Position numbers and translations under genes: made by a program. The notes beneath the pieces are model-generated. The model worked only from the letters and a program-made list of their open reading frames with translations, made no database searches and was not told the DNA's origin. DNA of 64,000 nucleotides from Lentinula raphanica (Eukaryota; Basidiomycota; Agaricomycetes; Agaricales; Omphalotaceae), in the NCBI GenBank assembly GCA_027919835.1, contig JANVFP010000042.1:248001-312000 (forward strand). The letters run 5' to 3'. Shown one piece after another: positions 36,174-47,515 of this stretch (positions are counted from its first letter, which is position 1; every line of letters starts with the position of its first letter).

Positions 36174-36747
36174 TTGCGTTGTTCATCGTCAGATGTATCA
36201 GAATCATCCAAAGGTATGAAGCGTCGGCCTTCTCTCTACATGAGGCCATCAGTAAGACAGCTGAATGAATACAACGATCAACTCACGAAAGGGGAACGTC
36301 GTCGTCGCGAAGTTGATGGCGCCAAGTTGGTGACTTGGCTGAAATCCGTTGGTGTAGGATCGACGTCGTCGATGTTCGTCGCAGTCGCGAACGATCTCGA
36401 AACGGGCACTGTAGCTGCTGAAGCCATCGCAGGGGTCGTCGGAAGGCGTGCTGGCGTCAGATTGGGATTTGTAGCATTCTGTAGGTGGAAGGAACCTCGA
36501 GCAGTAGCAGGGACAGCACGAGCTATGGCTTTGTGACTAACAGGTTTAAACCTGGACTTTGCCTCGATCGTACGAGGCATTGGGATTCCAGGAGCCCTTG
36601 AAGCAAATGCAATGGATGAATAAGGCGAAGACGGCTGGTATAGAGCTACCATCTGCAATAGAGGCAGTGGCCTGTGTTTTGGGATGTCTACCAGCGCCGA
36701 AAAATGAGCGCCGAAGCGATGAACTTACGCCTTTCAAGTCTCCATGA
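36174..36747 (+). CDS. Hypothetical small protein(s), cargo region
   Basis: A 120-codon frame (36174-36536) with a basic N-terminus and a plausible globular part (KGERRRREVDGAKLV..) is followed by a 62-codon frame (36559-36747). They could be exons of one gene, but no convincing splice sites join them. A Pro/Ser-rich minus-strand frame overlaps (36278-36658), so the strand is not certain. No family is recognised. The second frame ends exactly at the border of the palindromic insertion. Confidence 0.3.
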
Positions 36748-36748
36748 A

Positions 36749-39700
36749 CACCTGTAGCTGTAAAATCTATGCAAAGTAGTTCGATAAGTATCCACCAGAG
36801 CTTTGCGAAGTACACCGATACTCTCTCCAAGGGTCAAATCTTACCTCCGGGCAGGCCAGAAATGCTCCGGGGGCTGCTATTTTTTATTATATATATATAT
36901 TATTGGTATTATTTAATTAAAAAAACAGGAAAAAAAATAATATATAGCTTCGCAAAGTGGTGTGAAAGATATCACAAATGATGGGAACAGATGAAATGAT
37001 GTGATGGGATCTGCGTCAATCATTTCCTTTTTGGGAAAAGGATATTTATATTGAAACCAGGGGTTACAGGGTACTACTGTATATATATGGGTGTCTAAAA
37101 ATAGCAAATATCATATACAATCCAAAAATGACCAAAACAGGGTACAGGCTATCCCAGGCACATCAAAATTGCCCAAAAAGGAAATTGGTCTAAAAATAGA
37201 ACTTGATCTCATCAGGTAGCAAAAAATCTGAAAAAAATCATAAAAATAGTGAAAAAAATCAGGGTTGCCTTGATGGCCCTGGAAATGCAAAATTAAAAAA
37301 AATACGCGACAAGTGTAAAAAATTTTATCGCTCCAAATCATACTAGATCCTCTATACATTGGGTATATATGATGTACATGCTATTTTTAGCACCCCCAGT
37401 ACTCTTAGACACCTAGAATAGCTGATATCATTCAATATATTCAGTACACTCAATGCCTGTTATACTTAATACACTTAACAATGAAAGATTTTAGAACAGT
37501 ATTTATGTGTGTTATACTTAACACACATAACAATGAACAGTGTTCATGTGTGTTATGCTTAACATACTTATCAATGAAAAACCTTGGATCAGTGTTGATG
37601 TGTATTATGCTTAACATACTTAACAATAAAAAACTTCAAAACAGTGTTGATGTGTATTATACTTAACACAATTAACAATGAGAAACATCGGAACAATGTG
37701 CATATGTGTTATACTTAACACACTCAACAATGACAAAGTTAAAACAGTGTTCATGTGTGTTGTACTGATACACTCAACAATGCAAAAACTTGGAACAATG
37801 TTACTGCATGTTATACTCAACATACTGAACTCATTACACTTATAACACTTAACATACTTCATCAGTAACTATAACACACCAGCAATAGAACATTGTTATA
37901 CTATAACACATATATAACAATGAGTTTTGGGCGCTTATGGGCGCTTATTTTGAGTTTTTGAGTTGAAATTCATTCATACCACACTCAATAATTTTTGTGT
38001 GGGGTTTATACTGTGTAAAGATGTTGTTTATATCATACTACACTAGATACAATTCGGAGAACCCAAATTTACAGCTTGTGGGACTGGCTATATTGTGATC
38101 TTCTGTGATTTAACAGTGCTTTGTGTAAATCACAATGCATACACCCATGTTATGAAGTCAAATTGCCACTGGGTAATGAAAAGAGTCATCCTACAATCTA
38201 TTCTATGCTCACTGTATGTGATACAGCTAAGAGATCTGTAATCTGGATCATTGAACATAACATATATTGTTACATGGAACTGTAGCCATCCCTTGTGTAC
38301 ATGAAATAGATACATGTATATCACAGAGTCCAATAGTCATACTGAGTATCTGAACCATGTCCAGACACTTTTAGTAGACTGTAGGAGTGATTCCCTCATG
38401 AACCAGCATCAGTATCCTTGCATTACATGGACATATGCATTGTCATTTACACAAAACACTGTTGAATAATAAAAGATCATGATATAGCCAGTCCCACAAG
38501 CTGTAAATTTGGGTTCTCCAAATTGTATCTAGTGTAGTATGATATAAACAACATCTTTACACAGTATAAACCCCACACAAAAATTATTGAGTGTGGTATG
38601 AATGAATTTCGACTCAAAAACTCAAAATAAGCGCCCATAAGCGCCCAAAACTCATTGTTATATATGTGTTATAGTATAACAATGTTCTATTGCTGGTGTG
38701 TTATAGTTACTGATGAAGTATGTTAAGTGTTATAAGTGTAATGAGTTCAGTATGTTGAGTATAACATGCAGTAACATTGTTCCAAGTTTTTGCATTGTTG
38801 AGTGTATCAGTACAACACACATGAACACTGTTTTAACTTTGTCATTGTTGAGTGTGTTAAGTATAACACATATGCACATTGTTCCGATGTTTCTCATTGT
38901 TAATTGTGTTAAGTATAATACACATCAACACTGTTTTGAAGTTTTTTATTGTTAAGTATGTTAAGCATAATACACATCAACACTGATCCAAGGTTTTTCA
39001 TTGATAAGTATGTTAAGCATAACACACATGAACACTGTTCATTGTTATGTGTGTTAAGTATAACACACATAAATACTGTTCTAAAATCTTTCATTGTTAA
39101 GTGTATTAAGTATAACAGGCATTGAGTGTACTGAATATATTGAATGATATCAGCTATTCTAGGTGTCTAAGAGTACTGGGGGTGCTAAAAATAGCATGTA
39201 CATCATATATACCCAATGTATAGAGGATCTAGTATGATTTGGAGCGATAAAATTTTTACACTTGTCGCGTATTTTTTTTAATTTTGCATTTCCAGGGCCA
39301 TCAAGGCAACCCTGATTTTTTTCACTATTTTTATGATTTTTTTCAGATTTTTTGCTACCTGATGAGATCAAGTTCTATTTTTAGACCAATTTCCTTTTTG
39401 GGCAATTTTGATGTGCCTGGGATAGCCTGTACCCTGTTTTGGTCATTTTTGGATTGTATATGATATTTGCTATTTTTAGACACCCATATATATACAGTAG
39501 TACCCTGTAACCCCTGGTTTCAATATAAATATCCTTTTCCCAAAAAGGAAATGATTGACGCAGATCCCATCACATCATTTCATCTGTTCCCATCATTTGT
39601 GATATCTTTCACACCACTTTGCGAAGCTATATATTATTTTTTTTCCTGTTTTTTTAATTAAATAATACCAATAATATATATATATAATAAAAAATAGCAG

Positions 39701-39825
39701 CCCCCGGAGCATTTCTGGCCTGCCCGGAGGTAAGATTTGACCCTTGGAGAGAGTATCGGTGTACTTCGCAAAGCCCTGGTGGATACTTATCGGACTACTT
39801 TGCATAGATTTTACAGCCTCAGCTG
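36749..39825. mobile_element. 3.1-kb nearly perfect palindromic TIR element
   Basis: Ends CACCTGTAGCTGTAAAATC and, reverse-complemented, CAGCTGAGGCTGTAAAATC, related to the 6408-9940 element. Arms of about 1.4 kb (36749-38145 and 38428-39825) read as almost identical; the small frames in one arm are repeated residue for residue in the other. CTTTGCGAAG/CTTTGCAAAG words lie near the ends, and the core has GGGCGCTTATGGGCGCTTAT. Flanks TCCATGAA and CCAGTGAA look like an imperfect 8-bp duplication. No transposase. Confidence 0.85.
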
Positions 39826-39859
39826 CCAGTGAAGACTTATTTGAATCCATTACTCGCTC

Positions 39860-40570
39860 ATGCCTTGCTGCCATTGTAGTGCCACCCACTACTGCCATGT
39901 GCCGTACCTGCCACCGCCGCCACCACAGCCAGATGCCACTCCTTTGGATCCTCCTAGGTCTTACTGTCATCCCAGTACGACTGGTCAAGTTCGCCATACA
40001 CCATATCCTTCGCCGTCACCACAACCACAACAAGAAGCTGACATCCTTCTGAATCCCATTCCGATCACTGATAATTCCCTTGTCATGATATCCAAACCCA
40101 AAGGGGAGGTGAACAGGCCTGGCCGAGGTGGTTATACCTTAGATAGGGTCCTTGGTTGGCATCACAATGTATTGGTCAAAGTCAAAGTAAGTTTTTGCCT
40201 TCTAGACGATCATGGTAACCGAATTCTCAATGTTTTCATTCAGCAAACTGTGAAAACTATTGTCATTGAGGGATTGGATTGCACGAAACCTTTTATACAA
40301 CAATCATCCACTCGCTTGGAAACCGTGCGACAGGAGGTAAGGAAGGTCAATCTATATCGAGACCATTCACTAAAAATGGTTTAGATACTGCTCAAATATC
40401 CAATGCTGTACATGTACACCAATCTTTGGGCTGTCAACGATCTAATTCGCACGCAGTTAGCTCTTGAACGAGCCAAACGCAAGCGCAAAGAGGTCGCGGC
40501 TCAAAGCGCTCGTAGTATCAGAGAGGCTAGAAGAGACGCTCTGAATGCAGTTCTGGCCGCGTATGATTGA
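39860..40570 (+). CDS. Spliced gene of unknown function (KPKGE..RPGRGGY motif)
   Basis: Exons from about 39860 to 40186, 40244-40336 and 40385-40570 join in phase. The N-terminus is Pro/His-rich and its start is uncertain because the palindromic insertion ends 35 bp upstream. The centre has KPKGEVNRPGRGGYTL..LGW, followed by LDCTKPFIQQS, YPMLYMY.NLWAVNDLIRTQL and a basic coiled-coil-like tail (ERAKRKRKEVAAQSARS..). Similar motif strings are, to my recollection, common in mushroom hypothetical proteins, but no function is known to me. It is cargo of the CACTA-like element. Confidence 0.55.
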
Positions 40571-41375
40571 TTTCAAGTTACACAGTATCCCAACCAAATC
40601 TATCATCCGTCTATCCGATATTTCTCTATCCTCCATCCTTTTCATCATAGCTCCCAATTCCAAATTTTACCTTGCAATTTCGAGATACTATGGATTACTT
40701 TGTGGTCTTTGTGGCTCCGCACATTTCCAGGAGCGAGTTTGCGTTCCGGATCGTTTCCTTTGTGGCGTTTGGCCGACTGCTGGTCTCGCACATTTTCCGA
40801 AAGCAATTTCGCATTCTAGAACACTTTGGGACATATCACACTGATCAAAGCGAAATGAAAAACACAATGCAAGCTCGTGATCACCAAGTAGAAGGACTAA
40901 TATCGACAAGAACATCATCAATTGGTAGGTCCGACTTCCCGATCCATCCATGAAAGAACCTGACACGCTGCAGATAGGGGCATATTTCTGCACGCACTGT
41001 GATAATATAGAGGGTACAATTCATTCAAATGGTATTCACAATGAAATCAAGAAGTACCGCAAGACAGCTTTATATTGAAAGGTCCGACTTCGAAGTTATC
41101 CATAGAAATCTGTACTGACACATTGGTGCAAGCAAGGTGATAATATAGAGAGCACAATTCATTCGGAAGGAATTGCTTCTTAGTTTGTCACAAAGTACCC
41201 AATCGCCACAACGTTCTCATCCAAATCCCTTCCTCCTACAGACGGATCGTGAATGTCTTTGTTTTCCTCTTCGACTGACATATATAAGCTGAGCATTTCC
41301 AATCACTTCCTTCATCTTCCTCACTCGGCTCTCCAGCTTCTTTCGTATATTTTATCCGCATTCTCTATCTTCCCA
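40571..41375. other. No gene recognised; diverged duplication
   Basis: 40925-41035 and 41080-41180 are diverged copies of one segment (AGGTCCGACTTC..GATAATATAGAG..ACAATTCATTC), perhaps duplicated promoter or UTR sequence upstream of the BTB-like gene. Overlapping frames on both strands are not convincing. Confidence 0.35.
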
Positions 41376-42106
41376 ATGGCTTCGTATATGGAAATTGATA
41401 TCCGTGTCGAATCGCTCAGCTACAGGTTCTTCAATGAGAACTGTGAGCATGTTCCATCTCTGAAGTCTGCTTTCATGTTCTAACCCTCCGTATCAGTCCC
41501 TTACCAGCCAGGATGTACTGTTGTTTGTTCTTCGGATGACATGTACTTTGCCTTGGACGTGGATCGTCTTCGGGTCGTGACAGGCCAAACTTGCTTTGAC
41601 GCCAGCTATTCAATGATCCCAGGGGTCGCCGACCTTTCCTATTCAGCATACATTCTTGAAAAGTTGTTTCTATGCTTGAATCCTACTACGCGCTTCCCTT
41701 CTTTTGACGATATGACCGTCAGTGAGCTGGTTGTATTTGGAAAGGCCGCAACCGAATTTCATATCCAGTCTGCAATTGCTCTTACCTTTGCGTATTTGAA
41801 GTAAGCGATGTTCTGACCTGAATTATGAAAACACTCACAATTCAGTAAAGGCAACACATACATAAGCACCCCAAGGATGTTCTCGCCTATGCGGTTTGGT
41901 GTGGTCACAGTGGCTTAGTCAAAGAAGTCGCTTCCACGGATTACCTTAACGCGCCGTTGTTGGAAGTAGCGCAAATCCTACCCGATCCTTTTTTCAGGAC
42001 TTGGGTGAGCTCATTTCATCAAACATTGCAACTGGCTCTATCTGACCGCATCTACCAGTGCCTTTACCGTGACGCTCGTGGATCAGACTGCATTCTGTTG
42101 TTCTAG
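41376..42106 (+). CDS. BTB/POZ-like protein
   Basis: Exons 41376-41442, 41497-41800, 41851-42004 and 42059-42106 join in phase across introns of about 50 bp. The product (about 190 residues) starts MASYMEIDIRVES. It has a BTB-like core: GCTVVCSSDDMYFALDVDRL, a loop, YILEKLFLCLNP, then MTVSELVVFGKAATEFH, followed by HPKDVLAYAVWCGHSGLVKE. This is typical of the large BTB-domain families of mushrooms, which usually mediate protein-protein contacts. The frame is intact. It lies inside the CACTA-like element, about 800 bp after the preceding gene and on the same strand. Confidence 0.55.
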
Positions 42107-42689
42107 ATATAATTGTGTATCAGGGACATGGTGAGTTCAATTCATTGTACATGGCAATTAGCTCTATCTCATGCGACTCCTATGATGAATTAGCACATTT
42201 TCTCGTTCCCAAATATACCTACCACTTACCAATTAGCTGTATCATCCTGAAGGACCCCCGACCCGTTGACGCGCGCGCCAGACTTTTATATCACGACTGT
42301 ATAATAAGATCATCTCTGGATTTTCTGCTTCGATCCTGGCGAGTCTCATGAATACTACGCTCTATATGTTAAGCCAATCAAATCAACGGGTGATGCAGTA
42401 TACCATTACTATTGGCGATTCAAGGCAACTTTGAGGTAGTAAAATCCAACGTGACGATGACGGTCTAGAATTGAGAATCTATATATATATACGTTCATTG
42501 AAGAGAACTTATACTGAGGCGCGATAAATTGTTGTGTAGTCTACATGCCCACCTCTCGACAAAACCTCTTGACGAAAGGGAACCCCACAGACTCTCAGGC
42601 AGCCACCGTCTGCGAAACAAGCCTCAACCTCGGAATCCCACTCAGCTACCCTAAACCAGATCCAACCTCTGTATTTCTTTAGCACCATG
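42107..42689. other. No gene recognised
   Basis: Short frames only. Contains a (TA) run near 42485 and no clear repeat. Confidence 0.35.
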
Positions 42690-43130
42690 AATGCATCCAA
42701 GAATGATCCACCTACTCTCCGCATTCGCTCAGTTCGACTCTGCGTACGAAATCAAGACTTTGTACGATGCTCTTTTCTCACAAGAATATGCGAACATTCT
42801 GGATGGGTACTTGTGGACCTGCGAGTTTTGCTTACAACGATATTACTGATGAATCGGTGGCTTACCTTTGCTCATTGCTCAGCAAGCAGTCAAAGGTCGT
42901 TATAATGCATTAATTCTTAGGAACCTACACTACGTCTCGTACACTCTTTGATCGACTGCGGTTTTGGGCACGAATCTGCTCCTTCAAAGCAAACATGGAC
43001 TTTCCAACATCCGCCTCCTGGGCATCTCACTGCAGGCACTATTACATTACTCTCGAATGGAAAACCACGAGTTGAAACCACATCTGCACATAGATGGAAA
43101 GCATTCGAAGAAAAACAGTCGTGGTAGTGT
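42690..43130 (+). pseudogene. Partial hypothetical gene, cargo region
   Basis: Plus-strand exon candidates: MIHLLSAFAQFDSAYEIKT.. from about 42700, then in another frame YNDITDESVAYLCSLLSKQ, a 24-bp gap with AG acceptor, and CGFGHESAPSKQTWTF to a stop near 43126. The frame change near 42810 and the very short gap suggest decay or an unresolved intron. No family is recognised; it might be the C-terminal part of a second BTB-type gene. Confidence 0.3.
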
Positions 43131-43247
43131 GACCTCAGGTTCTTGTGTCCTCGAGACAAAACTAAATTAAGCGTTCAGAAGGCATTGTCGATGATATCCA
43201 GGAGGGTTCCACAACGCCTAGTGAAGTGAGAACACGCCCAAGATGTA

Positions 43248-43815
43248 AGTGTATGACTAAGCCACTGGCGCAAGTGCATGACTAATCGAGCGTTACTTCC
43301 AAGCGCTCAAGCGCTTCCTGGAAATTGATAGAGTAATCAAAACTGGATAGAGTAATCAAAACCAATAGAGTAATCAAAACCGGAATATCCCCAGTTTCAT
43401 GCCCAGTTGCCCTCAATGCTTGCCCAGTCATTGGGCTTTGTATATCACTTGCGAAATAACTTGCTTATCACAAAGGGGAAATACCAAAAATCTTACTACC
43501 TTTTACGGGTGAAAAAAGGACTAAATCATGAAAGGGAAATTGTATGAAATTTGATGAATATTATATAATTTATTGCCGGAGAAATTAAACTAAGATTACT
43601 ATTGAAAAAATACATTTATCCCATATGAAAATAATAAATTATATCACCATTATTTACACCTGATAAAAATTGAGAAATAAATTAATTTTAACAACATTTA
43701 TGTCATGTGAAATTTATCTATTATAGTCCAGGAACTATATTGGGAAATTATTTGTAATTCACACCACTATTTTCCTCAATAATCCCATGTAAAATAAATG
43801 CCCTCCGACCTAGTG
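43248..43815 (-). repeat. Right terminal inverted repeat of the CACTA-like element
   Basis: Reverse complement of 32572-33106. It differs by a local triplication of a 17-bp phrase (AATAGAGTAATCAAAAC) at about 43330-43382 and a few substitutions. Confidence 0.85.
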
Positions 43816-45417
43816 TCTGTGGCCATTAGAGTGGATAAGGAAGCTAGGCAGAAAGCTGCCAACACTCCATTTGATTTGGGCAATCCAGACAGCTTCCATA
43901 CTCTTCTTCTCAAAGAGTTGTTATCTGCTAGAAAGAGGCTTTCTAGTGGTGGCCAATCTTTTTCCTCATCCAGCTCAAAACGTCGTGACACACCTTGCAT
44001 CCTTTGGAATGAGAAGAGGTGTTCAGAGCCCTGTCCTAATAAGATAGGGCTCATGCACAATTCGCATACATCACATGATTAGCTGTGAAAAGGCCGAAAA
44101 AAATTCATAGTCTCAAATTATTAATGAAAATAAAAAAACTGCTTGCGCAGAAATGTTTTTAAAGTCTGAATGAAGAACTCTGCACAAGCAGATTTAGAAG
44201 AAAAGGCCATCTTGCAGTGCTATTCATTTTTGAAGCATCATCTGCACTGTTACACTTCTGGTTTCACAAGTCATGTGATGTATGTGAATCGTCCATGAGC
44301 CCTTAGCCTGGAACCCAGGGCTCGTAAGGCCATCGTGCTCGACATGTTTGAAACTCCGACGCAATGCCAGGTGCTGCCGGTCAATCAATCTCACGTAACT
44401 GATATGACTCTCATACTGACTCTGAGTCTTTTTGCCAATTTCTTCACTTACATCAAGCTTAATAAATACAGGAAACTGTGTGAACACAAGCCAGTCTCTG
44501 AGCACAAGACTCCCATGACATTCTGGGTACATTCCTTGCAGGAAACATCAATTTGGCCACCCAGAACACTCAGCTCGGGCCGCTCAGCCAGATCGTACAG
44601 ATGTCACTATGTCAGATTTGCATGGCTTTTACAACTCTTGCAAGTGAAGGGACTCCAAGAGAGAGCTGACAGGAGAGTCTGTCATGAAGCTGATTCATCA
44701 GCATATAAACTCAAGACAGAGCACATATACAAGTCTTACAAGTTGAAGAAAAGAGAATCAACGAGCGCGAGCGTGCTATTGCATCAAATTCTCACAGGCC
44801 GGCATCAAGCGGCAGTGTCAAAATATTTCAAATATGTCGAGCACGGGGATCTCAGGAGCCCTTGGTACCAGGCATTATTCAAGAACGACTTTTCTTCTTG
44901 AACTATTGCGGCTAGCCAGGCTAATGAGCCCTATCTTAGCAGGAAACATGGCTACTGCAGTGAGTGTGGAGAATAGCACAGAGCCATTGACAATCAGTCC
45001 TGCTATGACCAGCTCCAGAAGTGTCGCAGAGAGAGTAGAAAGCACTCTTCAAGGGCCTAAATCTCTAGCTGGTACAAAGCATACTTTGGACTCATCTCAA
45101 GCCACTTCCAATCCACGTTTTTGACATGGTTATCTATGGTCTTCTTCCAGTTCTTCATCTACTAATATCATTTCTCCCAGTATCACATCTACCATGACTG
45201 CACCTCCTCTACCTTCACCTCCTGAACATTTCTTTAAAAATTCTCAAATTCATGCTGCTCTACAGTCCATGTCTAGTTACATCAAAGTTGAAACTCCATT
45301 CAATGTAGATCATTTGGAACTCCTCCTGTCTTCTCATCCTAACCAACCTTTTGTTGCCTCTGTAATTTGTTCATTAAGGGAAGGGTTCTGGCTTGTCTGT
45401 GAAGCAGAGTGGGAAGA
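43816..45417 (+). pseudogene. Family II gag and start of RT, plus-strand copy, part 2
   Basis: Resumes gag after the CACTA-like element (VAIRVDKEARQ..), reaches the zinc-knuckle region (NEKRCSEPCPN), is interrupted by a MITE at 44042-44936, and continues to the start of RT (MTAPPLPSPPEH.. at about 45194). It stops at 45417 inside the RT frame where a shortened A-B unit begins. An in-frame TGA at about 45122 (FRRG became F-stop-HG) and several substitutions mark it as older than the other copies. Confidence 0.88.
44042..44936. mobile_element. 895-bp inverted-repeat MITE with TA duplication
   Basis: Ends AGATAGGGCTCAT and ATGAGCCCTATCT. TA lies on both sides (44040-44041, 44937-44938), and comparison with intact gag copies shows exactly one TA at the empty site. 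TA duplications point to the Tc1/mariner group. Internally it is composite: a second inverted repeat (GGGCTCATG.AC.ATTC..) spans 44047-44306, and a third pair (GTGCTCGACAT.TTTGAAA) lies at about 44335 and 44840. No transposase. Confidence 0.8.
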
Positions 45418-45978
45418 CCTCTGCCTTTTGCACTCAGGTGGGACAGGAATTTAAAGTTAGCCAATACTGGGCCTAAGCCCATAACATTCAGAGCGGATCA
45501 TGGAGGGCTACATAATGGTACAGGATAGGTAAGGATGTAGCTACATACCACTACATATATACAAACAATGAGAACATACATGATATGAGGGAAAGGAGGG
45601 AGGGTGAAGGAAAAACAGGCAGATCAAGGTTAGATCTATGTAGATAAGGGTTAGTACAATGTAGAGGCTTATCAGACATGATCAGAGCACACTGAGACAC
45701 CACATAACTCCACACAGACTGAGTATCATCACTAGGTCATAGTGGACAACTTGTAGGAGCAATAGAGCTCTGTATGCGTGCACAGTATAGTGGCAAGAGC
45801 TCTTGAGGGTAGCCAGCAATTAAGTGTATTCATGTACACATTAGGTATGATGAAGGTGAAGACCTTCATGTACATACCTGTTGTGATGAATAGTGCACTA
45901 TAATTGCTGGGAGATGATCTGTTGTTTGCAGAGGCCTGCAGAAAGGCTCCCTACCCTTGGAATCCGCCTTCATGTCGA
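45418..45978 (-). mobile_element. Internally deleted A-B unit (561 bp)
   Basis: Has both authentic ends (CCTCTGCC.. and ..CATGTCGA) but lacks about 750 bp in the middle (join near 45703). It lies between oppositely oriented family II fragments. Confidence 0.88.
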
Positions 45979-47385
45979 TCCTGATAGAATAGCCAGCAGC
46001 TCCCTGAAGAAGATGTCCACTATTGGGCTGCCAGGAGCTGGATGCACTTGATAGCAAAACCCATTGCTGGCATAAACAAAGGACAGTCCTATATTGCTAG
46101 CATCAGTCCAGCACACAAAATCTGCTTCACTGTCACTCCATGCTTGGGCATCTACAAATTGTATCCCAATGGCAGACTTGAGCATGTCAGAGAACCAAGT
46201 CAGGTCTCTATGCACTTCACCATTGATAGGGATGTGACGAAATTGAAGTGTCTTCCCACTCATTTTGCGATACATTTCTGTGAGAGCAGGCCTGGCCCAT
46301 GGAAGAACATTGAGTGACCAGTTCAAAGAACCTGTGAGGTGCTGCCAGTCTCTGAGTGCAGCTTTGCGATTGGGAGATGAGAGGAATGTGTGGATGGCTT
46401 CCACAAGTCCATCTATGGATTCCTGAGTCAAAGAGATGGAGCCTTTCATGATATTTGTCAAGAAGCCAATGATCAACAGCCAGACTCCCCAGTCTTGTTT
46501 TCTGTCTTCATAGGGGCAGTCAATCATGTCCCAAAAGACTAGAAGCTGTACTTGTCTCTTGGGATACTTCTTGCCATGAAAGGTGATGAGATTCCTCTTG
46601 AAGTCCCATCCAAAGAAGTCATCCATGTAGACATGTAGATTAGGGATTCCTAGCTTTTCAGTCCCAAACCAACAGAGAAGTGCAGATACAGAGCACCAAC
46701 AGCGAGGAGAGGTTCTAGTTCCAAACACTAATCTCCTGACAATATGAAATCTTCCTTCAACAGATACAACTTGGCACAGTTGCCAGAGAGGATGAGCAGG
46801 GAGATTGAGGAAAGCTTTAGCTACATCACTCTTGAATAGCACAAGCTCCTCATTAGGGTGCTCTTTGATAACATCATTGAGCACCTGGCCAAAAGTGTGC
46901 ATGTCATCATATTTGACTTTGGCCTCATCCCTAGGTATACCATCATTGAGACCTGATGCAGTTTGGTCCATGACAATTCTGGCTTTCCCCTTCTGCCAGA
47001 CTACAAACATAGGACACACCTTCATGCCAGGTAAGAGTACAAAATCTTCTGGTAGTGCTTCTGACCACCTCCCAGCAGCTACCTCCTGATCTCTGTGAGC
47101 TTTGAGTGCAGCAATGTCCACTTCTTCAGTGACATAATTCTCTACTTTCTGCTTGCATTCCTCTTCCCACTCTGCTTCATAGAAAGGCCAGAATCCTTCT
47201 CTCAGAGAGCGGATTACAGAAGCAACAAAGGGTTGATTGGGATGAGTGGATAAGAGGAGTTCCAAGCGATCCACATTGAAAGGAGTTTCAACTTTGATAT
47301 AACTAGACATAGAGTGCAAAGTAGCAAGAATTTGAGGATTGTTCAAGAGATGTTCAGGAGGTGAAGGCAGAGGAGGTGCAGTCAT
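45979..47385 (-). pseudogene. Family II RT-RNase H, copy 5, 3'-truncated
   Basis: Starts MTAPPLPSPPEHLL. RT motifs: catalytic Asp in FKSDVAKAFLNLP, FGTRTSPRCW, and YMDD in LHVYMDDFFGWD. RNase H: Asp in VCWTDASN and Glu in FFRELLAILSG, where it is cut by the A-B unit. It therefore lacks the later RNase H residues and the whole YR gene. The frame is otherwise open and extends upstream through gag in another frame, which would allow translation by frameshifting. Confidence 0.92.
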
Positions 47386-47515
47386 AGTAGATGTGATACT
47401 GGGAGGAATGATATTACAAGAGGAACTAGAAGAAGACCAAAGATAACCACGTCTAAAACGTGGGTTTGAAGCGGATTGGGTAGAGTCCAAAGCATGCTTT
47501 GTATCAGCCAGAGAT

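Larger units (their letters stand above)
32572..43815. mobile_element. 11.2-kb CACTA-like TIR element carrying cargo genes
   Basis: Ends CACTAGGTCGGAGGGC.. and its complement, with TCT directly repeated at 32569-32571 and 43816-43818. CACTAG termini with a 3-bp duplication fit the CACTA/EnSpm group. TIRs are about 535-565 bp and almost identical. The interior holds a T5orf172/GIY-YIG-like gene (minus), a small plus-strand frame, a spliced gene of unknown family, a BTB-like gene and a partial gene, plus palindromic insertions at 33189 and 36749. I find no TNP2-like or other transposase, so it is non-autonomous or its transposase is unfamiliar. Insertion in the family II gag is proven by the flanking gag halves. 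Confidence 0.85.

Noticed and set aside
36278..36830. Minus-strand frames of 94-126 codons in the cargo region
   Set aside because: Low-complexity Pro/Ser/Thr/Ala composition opposite a more globular plus-strand frame. Kept only as an alternative in that entry.
37481..39094. Identical 61- and 80-codon frames on both strands
   Set aside because: They are mirror images of the two arms of the palindrome at 36749-39825 and lie in minisatellite-like repeats.
42917..43159. Minus-strand Cys-rich frame
   Set aside because: It is opposite a plus-strand exon candidate with a better splice context.
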